Position numbers and translations under genes: made by a program. This document shows, piece by piece, positions 32,480 through 34,120 of a stretch of DNA of 34,120 nt (positions are counted from its first letter, which is position 1; each line of letters opens with the position of its first letter). This DNA is from Acidithiobacillus ferrivorans. Lineage in GTDB: Bacteria; Pseudomonadota; Gammaproteobacteria; Acidithiobacillales; Acidithiobacillaceae. The notes beneath the pieces were generated by a model. That model was not told where the DNA came from, did not search any database, and was given only the letters and a program-made list of their open reading frames with translations. The DNA lies in contig DYJM01000001.1 in assembly GCA_020723125.1 (NCBI GenBank), forward strand, positions 1 to 34,120, written 5' to 3'.

Positions 32480-34120
32480 TCAGCCTGCAGGCAGAAGCTT
32501 GAGATAGGCCTGCTGAAGCGCGTTTTCCTGAGCCAGGGTCGAGATGCCTGCCTGTTGTAAAATCTGGTATTTGGTCAACTGTGCGGTTGTTCGGGCGACA
32601 TTGGCATCCTGAACAGTCGATTGGGCCGACTGCATATTGGTGGCCGAGCTCTGGTCATTGGCTACTGAAACCTGAATCCGGGTTTGGGTGGCACCCAGCT
32701 CACTGGCTTGCTGGTTCAAATAGTTCAAGGCCTGATCCACAATAGCAATGGTCCGTTGCGCCCCCTCCTGAGTGCTCACATCAATATCGGCCAGAGCCGA
32801 ACCACTCTGCAGTCTGCTGACCTGGCTGCTGAATCCGATCATGTCGCCATTATTGATCCGATAGGCGCTGGCTGAAGCAAATTGCACCGCCCCCTGAATT
32901 AACGCAGTATGGGATCCACTGTTGATGGGATAACCGATAAGGGCCTGAGTGCTGCCACTGACGGCTTGCAAACTGCCAGTGGAGCCAGCGGCAAGGGCCG
33001 TGGATGCCAACTGACCATTGACTAACCCAGCTGAAATGTTGATATTGCTGCCATTGGCATTGGTGAGAATCAGCTCGGGTTTACCATTGATTACCCGGCT
33101 ACTGGCAGCAATGCCGGTTACTGCCGTCTGCTGGTTGATGGCCGTCAACAAGGCATTCAAATTGGGCTGGCCGTCGGCAGCATTGTTCACACTGGCAGAA
33201 ATGTTCACGGCATTCATGGGTAAACCGCTACTCCCATTACTGAGGGTAAAGGTATAGCTTCCCGTAGCCACCAGAAAAGAGGCACTGGTATAGGCCTTGG
33301 CCGTGACTCCTGTCTGCTGGGATACGGCATTGACGGCCGCAGCAATGCTTGCTGCCGATTCGGTTTCGGTATTGACATCCACTTGCGCGCTACCGAATGG
33401 GCCTTGGATGTTCAGTCCGCTACTCCCCGTTCCGGAACTGAAGGAGCCGTAATAGGTATTGGGGGGGATAATCGCCTCTGAGGCAGGCGTATTACTGGTG
33501 ATCAGTGTTCCTCTGGAACTGAAGGCATCATTCTCTATGTGAACCTCCTGAAACATTCCGGTTGAGTCTGGAGCCATAGCCGACCCGCCATTATTCTGGG
33601 TGTATGTGATACTACCGCTGCTACTATTTACAGTTGGCGGGTTCTGGGTAATGTTAGAATCTGCTATGAAAACATCTCCTTGCCCACTGGCAGGATATGT
33701 CAGCTGGGTAGATGAACCGGTTCTAGTTACGGAAACCACATTTTGGTTCACAGCGCTGAGCAGTGAATTCAGATGCGGCGCGCTATCAGGCAATGTTACG
33801 GTGATTTCATTTGTTTGACTGTTATAATCATAGCTTCCACTGGTTACATAGGGTGGACCGCTAAAGGAAATGTCCTTGTCGTTGGCAGGATAGGTCAATT
33901 TCAGTACAGGTGTGCCATTAACCAATTGTGTTGTGCCAGATATTTTGATTCCTGCGCTACTAATGGCTGCAGCCATTTTATTCAGTTCCTGCCTATCCGG
34001 CGGGTTCCCCGTTAATGTCACTTTAATTTTGCTACCAATTTCTCCCCCATTCTGCTGACCGCGAAATATATAGAAATCATAAGTTCCACCGCTGAAGACA
34101 AAGTAAGCACTGGTCTGGGC
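32480..34120 (-). CDS. Second flagellin, 5' end outside the window
   Basis: The frame is open from the window edge to a TGA at 32480, about 546 residues. The GTG at 34021 is only an internal codon; 33 further codons upstream are open. The last ~340 residues parallel FliC, including the flagellin-IN-like unit SGLNIQGPFGSAQVDVNTETES, NISAGL and the C-terminal LTKYQILQQAGISTLAQENALQQAYLKLLPAG. The visible N-terminal ~200 residues are not in FliC. They contain two or more repeats of about 70-80 residues ending LKLTYPANDKDISFS and TQLTYPASGQGDVFIA. The N-terminal D0/D1 part lies beyond the edge, so completeness cannot be judged. Confidence 0.92.
   Translation of the reverse strand, partial: AQTSAYFVFSGGTYDFYIFRGQQNGGEIGSKIKVTLTGNPPDRQELNKMAAAISSAGIKISGTTQLVNGTPVLKLTYPANDKDISFSGPPYVTSGSYDYNSQTNEITVTLPDSAPHLNSLLSAVNQNVVSVTRTGSSTQLTYPASGQGDVFIADSNITQNPPTVNSSSGSITYTQNNGGSAMAPDSTGMFQEVHIENDAFSSRGTLITSNTPASEAIIPPNTYYGSFSSGTGSSGLNIQGPFGSAQVDVNTETESAASIAAAVNAVSQQTGVTAKAYTSASFLVATGSYTFTLSNGSSGLPMNAVNISASVNNAADGQPNLNALLTAINQQTAVTGIAASSRVINGKPELILTNANGSNINISAGLVNGQLASTALAAGSTGSLQAVSGSTQALIGYPINSGSHTALIQGAVQFASASAYRINNGDMIGFSSQVSRLQSGSALADIDVSTQEGAQRTIAIVDQALNYLNQQASELGATQTRIQVSVANDQSSATNMQSAQSTVQDANVARTTAQLTKYQILQQAGISTLAQENALQQAYLKLLPAG
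32490..32803. repeat. Direct repeat, copy 2 (second flagellin 3' region)
   Basis: This is the counterpart of 30757-31070. The two copies are in the same orientation, about 1.7 kb apart, and span the C-terminal coding part of two tandem flagellin genes, a natural substrate for homologous exchange. Confidence 0.75.

Overview
The window is one nearly continuous flagellar locus. Almost every gene is on the minus strand, so the operons read from right to left. Gene content and order (flagellins, flaG, fliD, fliS, fleQ, fleS, fleR, fliE to fliR, flhB, flhA, flhF, fleN, fliA, motC) match the polar-flagellum clusters of Pseudomonas/Vibrio-type gammaproteobacteria and relatives. Moderate GC and the overall architecture would suit a motile Gram-negative such as an Acidithiobacillus-type organism, but no marker gene in the window fixes the genus.

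Layout, right to left. 34120-32480: a second flagellin, cut by the window edge. 32336-30753: a complete flagellin behind a sigma-28 promoter and ending in an intrinsic terminator. 30681-27308: flaG, the cap gene fliD, the chaperone fliS, and an atypical PilZ-domain gene where fliT/fleP usually sits. 27295-23650: a FleQ-like sigma-54 activator without a receiver domain, then the FleS/FleR two-component pair. 23594-11491: fliE-F-G-H-I-J and fliK-M-N-O-P-Q-R-flhB, with sigma-54 promoters before fliE and fliK. 11487-5655: flhA, flhF, fleN(flhG), fliA, motC and a 51-residue unknown ORF. 5676-3163 (plus strand): two GGDEF diguanylate cyclases, the first behind a sigma-54 promoter. 3019-144 (minus): a FliS paralogue, fliL, motA and motB behind a sigma-28 promoter. 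At the far left edge a possible further gene runs out of the window in the +1 frame of the motB tail.

How it works together. The FleQ-like protein and FleR both carry the GAFTGA sigma-54 contact motif. -24/-12 promoters are visible before fliE, fliK and the first diguanylate cyclase. FliA (sigma-28) is encoded here, and two near-identical TCAAGTTT-N12-G(C/T)CGTTAT promoters lie before the flagellin and the fliS2-fliL-motAB unit. This gives a FleQ/RpoN to FleSR to FliA cascade. FlhF and FlhG point to controlled, probably polar, flagellar number and place.

Features that depart from textbook clusters are a receiver-less FleQ lacking the LFRS arginine, a PilZ protein without the usual c-di-GMP motifs, two diguanylate cyclases wired into the locus, a FliS paralogue heading the stator operon, fliL moved next to motA, motC without motD, and a second flagellin with an inserted tandem-repeat domain. 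There is no gene-free stretch longer than about 150 bases. No RNA genes, insertion sequences, prophage or CRISPR arrays were seen.
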